Shown: positions 25,719 through 34,362 of the stretch, piece after piece | Position numbering within the stretch: position 1 is the stretch's first letter | Layout of the letters: every line of letters starts with the position of its first letter | Assembly: GCA_026129095.1 (NCBI GenBank) | Contig: JAHCIT010000005.1 | Span: forward strand, 248,001 to 312,000 | From: Deltaproteobacteria bacterium | GTDB taxonomy: Bacteria > JAGRBM01 > JAHCIT01 | DNA: 64,000 nt | Reading direction: 5' to 3' | Made by a program: the position numbers and the translations under genes | The notes under the pieces: model-generated | Databases searched by the model: none | The model's input: only the letters and a program-made list of their open reading frames with translations | What the model was told of the DNA's origin: nothing

Positions 25719-26577
25719 GGTCCTCGCAGTATTGCTTACCGGTATGTCAGGACGTGACACACCGGTCCGGGCGGCCAGTGATCCGGTCCGGATCGAAACG
25801 GGCGTTCATCTCCTGTCGGTCGGGCCCATCGAACGCGATTCCTACTACGCCGACTACTATCTCTGGTTCCGGTGGGAAGGTGATCCACGTCTCAACTCCT
25901 TCGAGATTATCAACGGCATTTCGGCGGGCAACAACTTCCAGAGTGTACCAGTTGAAATCCGCACGACCAGCGATGGCTGGAACGTCGAGGTCTATCGCCT
26001 TTCGGGACTGTTCAAGCGGTATTCGGACTCGAGGAAGATCGTGCTCCAGATCGAGAACACGGTGAACGAGATCGACACGGTGGTCTATGCGGGGCATCCT
26101 CCGACACTGGAACCGACTGTCGGAGCGTCCGGATGGACGCTGACCCGGCCGTCGTGGATCGAGAAAATACATACTTATCCGACCGCCTTCGGCGATGGTC
26201 CCGGGCCGCCCACCGAATCAAGTTATTCGCGCCTTGAGCTGGACATCCGGCTCATACCCCGAATGGATGCTTTCCGTGGTCTGGGCCTCGTGGGCTCCAT
26301 CCTCGCCTTCGTGCTCATCGCGCTTACGGGGCTTCCCCGGTTTGATGTATCGGCAGCGGACCTTTCAATCGGCGCCGGTGGCGTGTCGCTCCTGGTGGGG
26401 CTCTCCGGACTTGCCGGTTCGACGGGGGCCCTGTGGGCAGGGGTCGTGGGGCTGGCTGCCGCCGCCTGCGCCGGAGCTGCCCGCCGGTTCGGGGCGCGGG
26501 ACGTACAGGCGCTCGTTCTTTATATCGGCTCGCTGGGCCTGGCCGCGTATGCGGTAGTGCTCGCCTCCCTCTTCTGA
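25678..26577 (+). CDS. Exported protein with soluble beta domain and C-terminal membrane helices (pLGIC-like?)
   Basis: About 299 residues from ATG 25678; ATG 25717 is the alternative. A signal peptide (LMVLAVLLTGMSG) leads to a roughly 190-residue beta-rich domain beginning 'VRIETGVHLLSVGPIERDSY' and ADYYLWFRWEGDPRLN. Three or four transmembrane helices follow (LGLVGSILAFVLIALTG, GGVSLLVGLSGLAG, LWAGVVGLAAAACAG, LYIGSLGLAAYAVVLASLF). The VxxGVxLxxIxxxxRDSYxxDxYxWFRW pattern resembles the start of bacterial pentameric ligand-gated channel relatives; that is a low-confidence inference. It overlaps the PLD gene at its start and the TIGR02757 gene at its end. Confidence 0.6.
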   Translation: MNSRKSQRFLRRLMVLAVLLTGMSGRDTPVRAASDPVRIETGVHLLSVGPIERDSYYADYYLWFRWEGDPRLNSFEIINGISAGNNFQSVPVEIRTTSDGWNVEVYRLSGLFKRYSDSRKIVLQIENTVNEIDTVVYAGHPPTLEPTVGASGWTLTRPSWIEKIHTYPTAFGDGPGPPTESSYSRLELDIRLIPRMDAFRGLGLVGSILAFVLIALTGLPRFDVSAADLSIGAGGVSLLVGLSGLAGSTGALWAGVVGLAAAACAGAARRFGARDVQALVLYIGSLGLAAYAVVLASLF

Positions 26578-27518
26578 CCGGACCTTCCCTTGCGAAGGCG
26601 GGTGCGGCTTGTCCCGGCCCGGCACACCGGCAGCAGCATGCAACTGGCGCAAGTCACGCGGTCCGGCTTGGCCGGACAGTCGCCCAAGATACCCAGCCGG
26701 CAGAGGGCGAAGTCGTAACGGAGCGGGTCATCTGGGTCCAGCAGCCTGAGCGAGGCAGTGGCCTCCTGGGCAGCCGCCCATCCGTTGGTCGCCCGGTCCG
26801 TAAGTCCCAGGTAGCGGACGATGCGTGAGAGGTGCGCGTCGAGCGGCAGCACAAGCTGGGACGGCTGGATAAAATCCCAGAGCCCGACGTCCAGCTCATC
26901 CCGCCGGACCATCCAGCGCAGAAAGAGGTTCATCCGCTTGCAGGCCGATCCGTCCGCTGGGTCGGAAAGCAGGAAACGGGCCGACGCCGGACCCGGCAGC
27001 AGCCCGTCCGCGTATACCGGCGTGCAGTCGCTCGCCAGCATGCTCCGCACCCAGCCGGACAGGGCCGGGCCGATGTCAGAGTCGCCGGTCTTATAGAACT
27101 GCCGGAAATGCTCACCAAGCCTCCCCCACCGGGCGAGCGAAAGCCCCGTCCAGTGCAGCAGCAACAGGACGTCATCCCCCGAATTGAACCGGTGGCGAAA
27201 GGGCGCCAGACGGCGACGGACTTCGTTCCGGTCGAAATCGCGCAGGAAGGCCGCAGGGGACGGGCCCAGAATCTCCAGCACCCGCTCGATTGAACCGAAA
27301 ATCGTCCGGACATTGCCGTAGGCAAGAGCGGCCGACAGCAGCGCAACGGTTTCGCGGTCTTCTGGGAGCCGGTAACGGTGCACATACCGAAGCGGATCGG
27401 TTTCGAGGAAACCGGCATGGTGATACCGGATGAACAGCGGCTCCAGAAACGACTTGAGTTTCGCGGCACGGGCCGCTGTGAGACGGCTTCGGGGTGGATT
27501 TTCCAGGCCGGAGGCCAT
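26520..27518 (-). CDS. TIGR02757 (DUF2400) family protein
   Basis: 332 residues. The N-terminal RYHHAGFLETDPLRYVHRY and 'ALLSAALAYGNVRTIFGSIE', the middle 'CKRMNLFLRWMVRRDELDVG' with LWDFIQPSQLVLPLDAHL, and 'LCRLGILGDCP' are the conserved blocks of this family. A Cys set (GDCPA, TCASCMLLPVC) near the end is like the iron-sulfur loop of endonuclease III relatives. The family is helical and distantly related to HhH-GPD DNA glycosylases; its substrate is unknown. It is the last gene of the ppiD-rsmG cluster. Confidence 0.85.
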   Translation of the reverse strand: MASGLENPPRSRLTAARAAKLKSFLEPLFIRYHHAGFLETDPLRYVHRYRLPEDRETVALLSAALAYGNVRTIFGSIERVLEILGPSPAAFLRDFDRNEVRRRLAPFRHRFNSGDDVLLLLHWTGLSLARWGRLGEHFRQFYKTGDSDIGPALSGWVRSMLASDCTPVYADGLLPGPASARFLLSDPADGSACKRMNLFLRWMVRRDELDVGLWDFIQPSQLVLPLDAHLSRIVRYLGLTDRATNGWAAAQEATASLRLLDPDDPLRYDFALCRLGILGDCPAKPDRVTCASCMLLPVCRAGTSRTRLRKGRSGQKREASTTAYAARPSEPI

Positions 27519-27536
27519 GACGAAAGGGCCGCCGCG

Positions 27537-27893
27537 CTATTGCGGTGCCCCGGCTGGTCCGGCCGGCTCGACCGGTATGGACGTTGCTTCCGGCAGGCGG
27601 CGGGCACCCTTGCGCTCCAGCTGGAAAATAACGGGAGTCTTGATTTCAGCCCGGTCCACCTCATCCACAACGATACCGCGGAAGGTGTCGTCCGTTCCCT
27701 TTTGCGAGTTCAGCACCGGCCGGTGAACGATAGCGCGAACGGTAGTGCGGCGGTGCTTGCCCTTCACATTGGTGAAAACCAGCCGGTCACCCACCGTCAG
27801 CGGCTGCTCCGGCATCAAACCGATAACAAGGACTCCCTTGTCGTCCAGGGTATAGGCATGGAGCCCTTCAAAAAACAGTTCGCCGTCACTCAT
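27537..27893 (-). CDS. Small beta-rich hypothetical protein
   Basis: 118 residues, mostly beta strands (HAYTLDDKGVLVIGL, LTVGDRLVFTNVKGKHRRT, TVRAIVHRPVL, FRGIVVDEVDRAEI), ending in a Pro/Ala-rich tail. The PLTVGDRLVF pattern recalls the domain-2 beta barrel of EF-Tu-like proteins, but the match is weak. There is no signal peptide. It lies between rsmG and the TIGR02757 gene on the same strand, 18 bases before the latter. Confidence 0.6.
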   Translation of the reverse strand: MSDGELFFEGLHAYTLDDKGVLVIGLMPEQPLTVGDRLVFTNVKGKHRRTTVRAIVHRPVLNSQKGTDDTFRGIVVDEVDRAEIKTPVIFQLERKGARRLPEATSIPVEPAGPAGAPQ

Positions 27894-27966
27894 GACTCGT
27901 GTTCCTGCCAGTTCGCCGGTATTCGCCCTCTTGCGGTTTCCATACTGCCTTCAGCCTGCCGGGAGG

Positions 27967-28629
27967 TCAACGCGCCGCCCTCCGGCAGACGACACGGACG
28001 GCATTTTCCCGGTGGCGGCGGGGTTCCAGCCTCACGACCGATTCGATTTTCCACTCCGGGGCCGATGCTGCCAGTTCGGCCCGTTCAGATGCCTCAAACG
28101 CCGGCCCCCGGATGAACAGGGCCCTGCCGTCAGGGCCCAGGAGCTCACCGGCGAGGTTCAGGACAAACGCCGGAGTACCCAGTGCCTGCGCCGTCAGGCG
28201 CGAGAACGAGCCGGGTTTGCCGAACAGTCCCTCCTTCACTGATTGCGGCGTAATCCGTATGGCGAACGCCCGGTAGTTGTCCAGCCCCAGAAGGCGGGCG
28301 GCATGCTCCTGGAAGGTGACCTTTTTCTGGCGGGCTTCGATACTGATGACACGGACGGAGGGGATCGCCCAGGCGATGACGAGCCCCGGGAACCCGGCCC
28401 CCGATCCCACATCGGCCACCGTGGAGCCGGCCGGAATCTCCTGTGCAATATCGAGTGCGTCCAGAACGAGGGCTTCGAGAATGGCCTCTTCATCCGGCAG
28501 GGCCGTGAGCCGTACCGTCCGGTTCCATTTCAGGAGTTCGCGGGCGAGATCCGCAAGCGGACCAGGCCCGGTGCGCGGTGAACCGGCGGCGGCCAGCCGC
28601 TCTGCAACGCGCCGGTTGAGCGCATCCAT
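27967..28629 (-). CDS. rsmG: 16S rRNA (guanine-N7) methyltransferase
   Basis: 220 residues. The class I methyltransferase core is clear: VADVGSGAGFPGLVIAW binds SAM, followed by SIEARQKKVTFQEHAARLLG, and ITPQSVKE and 'SRLTAQALGTP' in the RsmG positions. RsmG methylates G527 of 16S rRNA in the 30S head. It sits 12 bases downstream of ppiD. The usual gidA/parAB neighbours of rsmG are absent here. Confidence 0.9.
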   Translation of the reverse strand: MDALNRRVAERLAAAGSPRTGPGPLADLARELLKWNRTVRLTALPDEEAILEALVLDALDIAQEIPAGSTVADVGSGAGFPGLVIAWAIPSVRVISIEARQKKVTFQEHAARLLGLDNYRAFAIRITPQSVKEGLFGKPGSFSRLTAQALGTPAFVLNLAGELLGPDGRALFIRGPAFEASERAELAASAPEWKIESVVRLEPRRHRENAVRVVCRRAAR

Positions 28630-28641
28630 GCGCCCGCCACC

Positions 28642-30699
28642 TCAGGAGGCCGCGTCGGCTTCGTCCCCGCCGATCAGCTTGTCCACATCCATCTTGTAGT
28701 CGACGGTGGTTTCAGCCTTGATCTTGTCCAGAAGCTGCTGCTGGATTTCGTTCCGCATATGGCGGGTGATCTCCTCGCGAAGCTCCGACATCTGCGCTTC
28801 CTTCTGGGCAGGATCGGGATCCTGCCGGGACTTGAGGCGAATCAGCACGAGCTTGTCCTCCACCTCGAAGGGACCGGCCGTTTCACCGGGTGTCTTGAGA
28901 TTGAATGCCGCCAGCTTTAGCGCGCCGGACTTTCCGATCTGGTTCACCACATCACGGCCGGAGGCACCAGCGGCCGAACCGGAATCGCTGCGCGAGAAGA
29001 CACCCGTATCGCCCGAGGCCGCTCCCTTGAGAAGCCTGGCCGCACGCTCGGCCGATCCACCGGGCCCGCTCATTGCCTTCCGGGCCTTGTCGAGGTCCGC
29101 GGCGATCCGCTCCCGGGCAAGCTGCTTTTTCACCCGCTCGGTAATCTGTTCACGGACCTCTTCCAGCGGACTCGGTGCAGGCGGCATCACATCCTTGAGC
29201 TGATAAACAATGACCCGGTTGCCGATCCGGGCCATCCGGGGAGCATCTCCCGGCTTCAGTGTTCCAAAAATTGCCTCTTCGTCGTCCTGGCCCAGCCTTC
29301 CGATTCCGGCGAGTGCTTCGCCACGGGAGAACGGCGGCGAGACGATGATTTCGGGCGCGCCATCACCGCCCGTCGCGGGCAGGCCGCTGGACCGGACCTT
29401 GTCAAGAAAGGCGGCCGATTCGATATCCACCACTGCCTGCGCCCGCTGGTTGGCAAGCTTGCGCCGGATCGCATCCTTCTGGTCATCGAATGGCTTTCGC
29501 GCACCAGTAGCGAACTTCTCCGAGACGTGAATAAACCGGTATGCACCCATCGACTCGAAGATTTCCGATGTATCGCCGAGGGCAAGCGTCTTGGCCTTCC
29601 CGACGATATCCTTGTTGAAGTACTTGTCGCTGATGAGTCCCAGGTCACCGCCACGCTTGAGCAGCTTCTCGCGGCGGTCGGTGCTCACCTCATTGGCCAC
29701 GGCGGCGAAATCCTCACCCCCACGGACACGGGCGAGAGCCTTTTCAATGATGTCCCCGGCCTTGGCCTTCTTCTCGTCCGCAGAAAGCTTCTTCAGCGCC
29801 TCGTCTTCGGGGTTGCCGAGGTCAAACCCGACGACCATTTCCCGCACCCGGAAGTTTTCCTCCGCGAACGTGAACTCCTCTGCATTCTGGTCATAGTAGG
29901 CGCGAATATCCGCATCGGAGATATTCTTCACGTTGTCGCGGTCACGGACTTCCTTGCTGGCCGGATTGAAGTCGGCATAACGGACCACCCGGCGCTCGGG
30001 CCGGAAAAACTCGACCTGGTTCTGGTTGTAATAATTGCGGATTTGCTCCTCGGTGGGCTTCATCGAGGAGGCCAGTTCAGCAATTCCGGTGCTGACGAAC
30101 TCAAGCGCAATCTTGGTATTGCGGTCCAGCCATTCCTGCTCCACATGAGCCCGGCTCGGCCGGACTCCATCGTAGAAGAGATTCGTCAGCTTCTGCCGGA
30201 TCAGATCCTCGCGCAGCTCATTCTCGAACTTTTCGGCCGTGGTCCGCCGCCGCTGCAGCCATTCCTGGTAGTTCTGGAGCCGGAATACGCCTTTCTCATC
30301 ATGAAAAGCGGGGGTTTCGCGCACCATGCGCCTGATTTCCTCGTCGCTCACATTGAGTCCCAGCTCGCGGGCCCGGTCGAGCGCCCCATACCGGAATATC
30401 AGCCGGTCTATCGAGAAGCTCTTTACCTGGGGAAGGAAGTAGGACTTGAGCTGTTCCCACTGGTCGCCATACTGCTCCTGAAACCGGTATTCCATCTGGC
30501 GGTAGGCTTCGAGGAACTCCCTGACCGTAATCTTGTGCTTGCCATTGATGACGGCGAAAGTTTGCTCTGCGCCCTCGCGGCTGCTCCGCCCGACATTGGG
30601 TACGACCATGAACCCGATGAAAAAAGACCCCGCCAGAAGCCAGAGGAGGATCTTGGAACCCAGTGACTTGAAACGCTGCGATACGGTCTGCTTGGCCAT
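28642..30699 (-). CDS. ppiD: Periplasmic peptidyl-prolyl isomerase, PpiD/SurA type
   Basis: 685 residues from the ATG at 30699. One N-terminal helix (ILLWLLAGSFFIGFMVV) anchors it in the inner membrane. A SurA-N-like chaperone domain follows ('VINGKHKITVREFLEAYRQM', DEEIRRMVRETPAFHDEKG), then a PPIC parvulin domain around residues 270-380 ('VRGGEDFAAVANEVSTD', GGDLGLISD) and a long helical C-terminal part. PpiD helps newly exported proteins fold. It heads the rsmG cluster and is divergent from mreC, with a 256-base gap that should hold both promoters. Confidence 0.88.
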   Translation of the reverse strand: MAKQTVSQRFKSLGSKILLWLLAGSFFIGFMVVPNVGRSSREGAEQTFAVINGKHKITVREFLEAYRQMEYRFQEQYGDQWEQLKSYFLPQVKSFSIDRLIFRYGALDRARELGLNVSDEEIRRMVRETPAFHDEKGVFRLQNYQEWLQRRRTTAEKFENELREDLIRQKLTNLFYDGVRPSRAHVEQEWLDRNTKIALEFVSTGIAELASSMKPTEEQIRNYYNQNQVEFFRPERRVVRYADFNPASKEVRDRDNVKNISDADIRAYYDQNAEEFTFAEENFRVREMVVGFDLGNPEDEALKKLSADEKKAKAGDIIEKALARVRGGEDFAAVANEVSTDRREKLLKRGGDLGLISDKYFNKDIVGKAKTLALGDTSEIFESMGAYRFIHVSEKFATGARKPFDDQKDAIRRKLANQRAQAVVDIESAAFLDKVRSSGLPATGGDGAPEIIVSPPFSRGEALAGIGRLGQDDEEAIFGTLKPGDAPRMARIGNRVIVYQLKDVMPPAPSPLEEVREQITERVKKQLARERIAADLDKARKAMSGPGGSAERAARLLKGAASGDTGVFSRSDSGSAAGASGRDVVNQIGKSGALKLAAFNLKTPGETAGPFEVEDKLVLIRLKSRQDPDPAQKEAQMSELREEITRHMRNEIQQQLLDKIKAETTVDYKMDVDKLIGGDEADAAS

Positions 30700-30955
30700 T
30701 TGAACCTTAACCTGACAAAAACAGCCAAAAGGCTGGAATTTCCACGGGATAGGGCGGGGCTCCACCAGCCTGAATCCACCAAACCCGGGACCCCTCTAGT
30801 GGCCGGGAGAGCGGCCCCTTGTCAATCCCGCCCTTTGCCCCTTCAGGACACTGGCGCTCTGCCGCTGGACCGGTAATAAACATGCAGAAGGCCAAGGGCA
30901 GGGAACCGGAGAGCTTCACCGCCCGGTTAAGGAAAGGACTCGCTTCCGGCCATCC

Positions 30956-31834
30956 ATGTTCGCACTCTGGAACCGCCCTGCTCCCCGCCTGATATTTCTG
31001 ACGCTTGTTGCGATGGGAGCCTTTGCCACGAGCGTCTCCCGGCAGAACCAGATCGGCCCCATCCCGGCACTGGTACTGGACGCTTTCTCCCTCCTGCAGA
31101 TGACGGCCGCAAAGACAGTCAGCCTCACTGGCGAAGCAGGCAGCCGCTACGTGTATCTTGTCGGTGTGCAGAAACGCCTGGACCAGCTGGAAACGGAACG
31201 CGGCCACCTTCTTGCCGAACGGGCCGCGCTCGTCGAACTGGCGCGGGAAAATACCCGGCTCCGCGAACTGATCGGTCTCAAGGAAAAACTCGGCGGCGAT
31301 CTCGTTGCCGCCCGCGTCATCGGGATCGCCGACGAGGAAAAGGCGACACTTACCATCGACCGTGGTTCGCTCTCGGGAATCCAGCCAGGACAGGCCGTTC
31401 TCGCCAACGGCGGCGTGATCGGGCAGATCTGGTACGCCGGACGGCTTACATCCACTGTGCTGCTGCTGGAAGATCCCCGAAGCCGGGTGCCTGTCTACAA
31501 TGCCCGTTCACGGGCCCGGAGCATCGTGACGGGCGGTGGAGCAGGCGATCCGCTGGAAGTAAACCGCGTCCGCCGTACCGATGACGTTCAGCCGGGCGAC
31601 CTGCTCATTTCGGCCGGGTCAGGGCTGATCTTTCCCCGTGGCCTCCCTGTGGCGATGGTAACTGCCGTGGGAAATCCCGGCGTCGGCCTTACGCTGCCCG
31701 TGACGGCTGTTCCGGCAGCCAGTGTCAGGCATCTGGATGAGGTGCTGGTGGTACGGGCGCGGGCCGAGGCCGGAGACGAAACGGAGGAAACCCCGGCTGA
31801 TATCCAGCCACCTGCCGAAGGAAACCCGCCATGA
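30956..31834 (+). CDS. mreC: Rod-shape-determining protein MreC
   Basis: 292 residues. A short cytoplasmic N-terminus and one membrane helix (LIFLTLVAMGAFATSVS) precede a coiled coil (QKRLDQLETERGHLLAERAA, ending ENTRLRELIGL) and the twin beta-barrel MreC core ('AARVIGIADEEKATLTIDRG', 'GGVIGQIWYAGRLTSTVLLL', ISAGSGLIFPRGLPVAMV). MreC links the MreB cytoskeleton to cell-wall enzymes. The mreB gene normally upstream is not here; instead the divergent ppiD lies to the left. Confidence 0.93.
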   Translation: MFALWNRPAPRLIFLTLVAMGAFATSVSRQNQIGPIPALVLDAFSLLQMTAAKTVSLTGEAGSRYVYLVGVQKRLDQLETERGHLLAERAALVELARENTRLRELIGLKEKLGGDLVAARVIGIADEEKATLTIDRGSLSGIQPGQAVLANGGVIGQIWYAGRLTSTVLLLEDPRSRVPVYNARSRARSIVTGGGAGDPLEVNRVRRTDDVQPGDLLISAGSGLIFPRGLPVAMVTAVGNPGVGLTLPVTAVPAASVRHLDEVLVVRARAEAGDETEETPADIQPPAEGNPP

Positions 31835-32397
31835 TTGATCCGAATGCCGATCCGGTGTGGCGCGGGTTTTTCCTGTACGTGCTGGCGGGCGCCATCTGCC
31901 TGATCCTCCAGCAGACAGTCCTCATACCGTTCCTGCCGTGGCTCACCATCCAGCCGCTGGTGGTACTCACTGTCCATGCCGGCTTCCGCCGGGGTCCATT
32001 CGAGGCAGGCTGGATCGCTACCGTGCTGGGCATCCTGTGGGATGTGACAGGGAGCGGCCTGTTCGGTGCCTGCTGGCTGCGGCTGATGTTCGTCCTCCTG
32101 GCGGTCCATTTTGGCCGCCGTTTCCTGCGGGACACACTCCCTTTTCTGCTGTTTGCCGTCGTTCTGGCCACGGTGATCGAACGGGCGGCGATCATACTGC
32201 AATATACCGGGTTCGCCGGCTTGCCATCCGGTCCCGCCGGAAGCCTGTCAAACCTGCCGGCGTCCGTGTTTTTCAACCTGATCCTCACCGTAGTCCTCTC
32301 GGCGCTGATCGAATGGGCCTTCCGGATCCGTCCATTCCGGCTGTCGGAGGCTGGCATCTCGGTAACCGGCCCAGGCGGTTTCGGGCGCGAAAGGTAG
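31831..32397 (+). CDS. mreD: Rod-shape-determining protein MreD
   Basis: 188 residues, almost entirely hydrophobic with five predicted helices (FFLYVLAGAICLILQQTV, LTIQPLVVLTVHAGF, WIATVLGILWDVTGSG, FLLFAVVLATVIERAA, LILTVVLSALIEWAF). The length and the position four bases overlapping mreC and directly before mrdA identify MreD, the small membrane partner of MreC in the elongasome. Confidence 0.88.
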   Translation: MIDPNADPVWRGFFLYVLAGAICLILQQTVLIPFLPWLTIQPLVVLTVHAGFRRGPFEAGWIATVLGILWDVTGSGLFGACWLRLMFVLLAVHFGRRFLRDTLPFLLFAVVLATVIERAAIILQYTGFAGLPSGPAGSLSNLPASVFFNLILTVVLSALIEWAFRIRPFRLSEAGISVTGPGGFGRER

Positions 32398-32400
32398 GAA

Positions 32401-34362
32401 ATGGCTTCCTACCTCGACACTAGCGAAATCCTGAAACGCCTGCAGGGTCGGGTTACGTTTCTGGTGATCCTGTTCGCCATTCCGCTCCTGCTGCTGGTGG
32501 CGCGCCTGTTCGTGCTGCAGATCGTACACCACGAGTTCTACGCGGGGCTGAGCCGGGACAACAAGCTCATCAGTGAGCGGATTGCCGGATATCGCGGCAT
32601 TGTGAAGGACCGCCACGGAATCACTCTGGCGGAATCGCGGGCGGGGTTCTCTCTCGTGCTGCTGCCGGACCAGTTCCGGGCGCCCCGGCACGACAAAATC
32701 CGCAGGGCAGAGATAGATGCCGTCATCACCCAGATCGCCGGACTGCTGGAGGATGAGCCGGAGAATATCCGCCGTTTCATCGCCTCATGGAAGGGCCGGG
32801 ACCGGTTCTTTTACCAGCCTTACCGGCGCGATCTCACCTGGGACCAGATGTCCCGGATCGAGGAAGCGCATCTTCCGCCTGCCTATGCCGATGTCGTTAC
32901 CGATCCGGTACGGGACTACCCGTTCGGACGAAACCTGTCGCACGTGCTTGGTTACGTGGGCGAGGTAAACGAAACGGAACTGGCGCAACTCCGCGAGGCC
33001 CACCCCGGCAAGGACTACCGGCAGGGTGACTGGATCGGGAAAGCCGGTCTGGAGCTCACCTTTGAACAGGATCTCCGGGGCCAGCCGGGATACCGCGAAC
33101 GGGTAGCCAATGCCCGTGGCGAACTGGTGGAGCCCGAGGATCTCGCGGAATTCGGCATCTCCGGCGAATACATCCCGGCACAGGCGGGGAACTCGCTCGT
33201 GCTCACCATCGACGCCGAACTGCAGACGTACGCCTGGGAACGGATGCTCGGCACCCGTGAAGGCGCACTGATCGCACTCGATCCGCGGAACGGCGAAATC
33301 CTGGCCATGATCGACAAGCCGGGCTTTGACCCCAACCAGTTCTCGATCGGAATATCCGGTGCCGCGTTCAGCGCGCTGCTGAACGATCCCGACCGTCCGC
33401 TTTTTTCCCGCGCCATACAGGGACGCTACCCGCCCGGCTCGACCTACAAGATCGTCACCCAGGCCGCCGCCCTCCAGGAAGGCGTCATCGGCCCGCACAC
33501 GTCCTGGCTGTGCACCGGCAAGAAAAAGTTCGGGAACCGCGACTTCGGGTGCTGGAAGAAGGAAGGACACAGCACCATGGCGGCGCACGATGCGATGAAG
33601 CACAGCTGTGACGTCTACTTCTACAGCGCCGGGGCCCTGCTCGGCATCGACAAGCTGGCCTACTGGTCGGGGCACTTCGGCCTCGGCAAGCCCACCGGAA
33701 TCGAACTCCCACGCGAAACTGCCGGTGTGAACCCCAGTCCCGAATGGAAACAGCGGACAATGAAGGAACCCTGGTACTGGGGCGAGGTTATCAGTTCAGC
33801 CATCGGACAGGGTTACACACTGATGAGCCCCCTCCAGGTGGCCAAGATGACATCCGTCATCGCGGCAGGCGGGCGGGTCTTCCGTCCGCATCTGGTCCGC
33901 CAGGTCCAGTCCCCAACCGGAAAACTCATCCGCACCATTCCCGTGGATCCCGAAATCGTCCTCCCTCTCCGGCCGGAAGTCATCGATACGGTAGCCGACG
34001 GAATGCGGGCCGTCGTGAACGAGCCCGGCGGAACGGCCTACCGCGTTCACAGCAAGGAAATCGTGATCGCCGGGAAGACCGGAACCGCGCAGGTCACAAC
34101 CATGGACGTCCAGCGCCAGTACAAGGAGCAGAAGCTGCCTCTGCCCTACGAGCTTGAGGATCACGCCTGGTTTACCGCCTTCGCTCCGGCCGGGCCGTAC
34201 GAAACGCCGGAGATCGTCGTCGCCGCGCTCATCGGCCATGGCGGATCAGGAAGCCGTACGGCTGCGCCGGTCGTGGCCGATGTCATCGCGGAATGGAAGC
34301 GGCTGAAGGAGCGCCGGCAGCTTGAGGCAAGCGCCGCTGGTGCCGGGGGCGGACACCGATGA
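32401..34362 (+). CDS. mrdA: Penicillin-binding protein 2 (elongation transpeptidase)
   Basis: 653 residues. One N-terminal membrane helix (FLVILFAIPLLLLVARLFVL) leads to the pedestal domain (YRGIVKDRHGITLAES) and the transpeptidase. Active-site motifs are S347 in PPGSTYKIVTQ, SCD at 402 and KTGTAQV (K559). PBP2 crosslinks peptidoglycan during rod elongation, paired with RodA, whose gene overlaps by four bases. The gene begins three bases after the mreD stop. Confidence 0.95.
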   Translation: MASYLDTSEILKRLQGRVTFLVILFAIPLLLLVARLFVLQIVHHEFYAGLSRDNKLISERIAGYRGIVKDRHGITLAESRAGFSLVLLPDQFRAPRHDKIRRAEIDAVITQIAGLLEDEPENIRRFIASWKGRDRFFYQPYRRDLTWDQMSRIEEAHLPPAYADVVTDPVRDYPFGRNLSHVLGYVGEVNETELAQLREAHPGKDYRQGDWIGKAGLELTFEQDLRGQPGYRERVANARGELVEPEDLAEFGISGEYIPAQAGNSLVLTIDAELQTYAWERMLGTREGALIALDPRNGEILAMIDKPGFDPNQFSIGISGAAFSALLNDPDRPLFSRAIQGRYPPGSTYKIVTQAAALQEGVIGPHTSWLCTGKKKFGNRDFGCWKKEGHSTMAAHDAMKHSCDVYFYSAGALLGIDKLAYWSGHFGLGKPTGIELPRETAGVNPSPEWKQRTMKEPWYWGEVISSAIGQGYTLMSPLQVAKMTSVIAAGGRVFRPHLVRQVQSPTGKLIRTIPVDPEIVLPLRPEVIDTVADGMRAVVNEPGGTAYRVHSKEIVIAGKTGTAQVTTMDVQRQYKEQKLPLPYELEDHAWFTAFAPAGPYETPEIVVAALIGHGGSGSRTAAPVVADVIAEWKRLKERRQLEASAAGAGGGHR

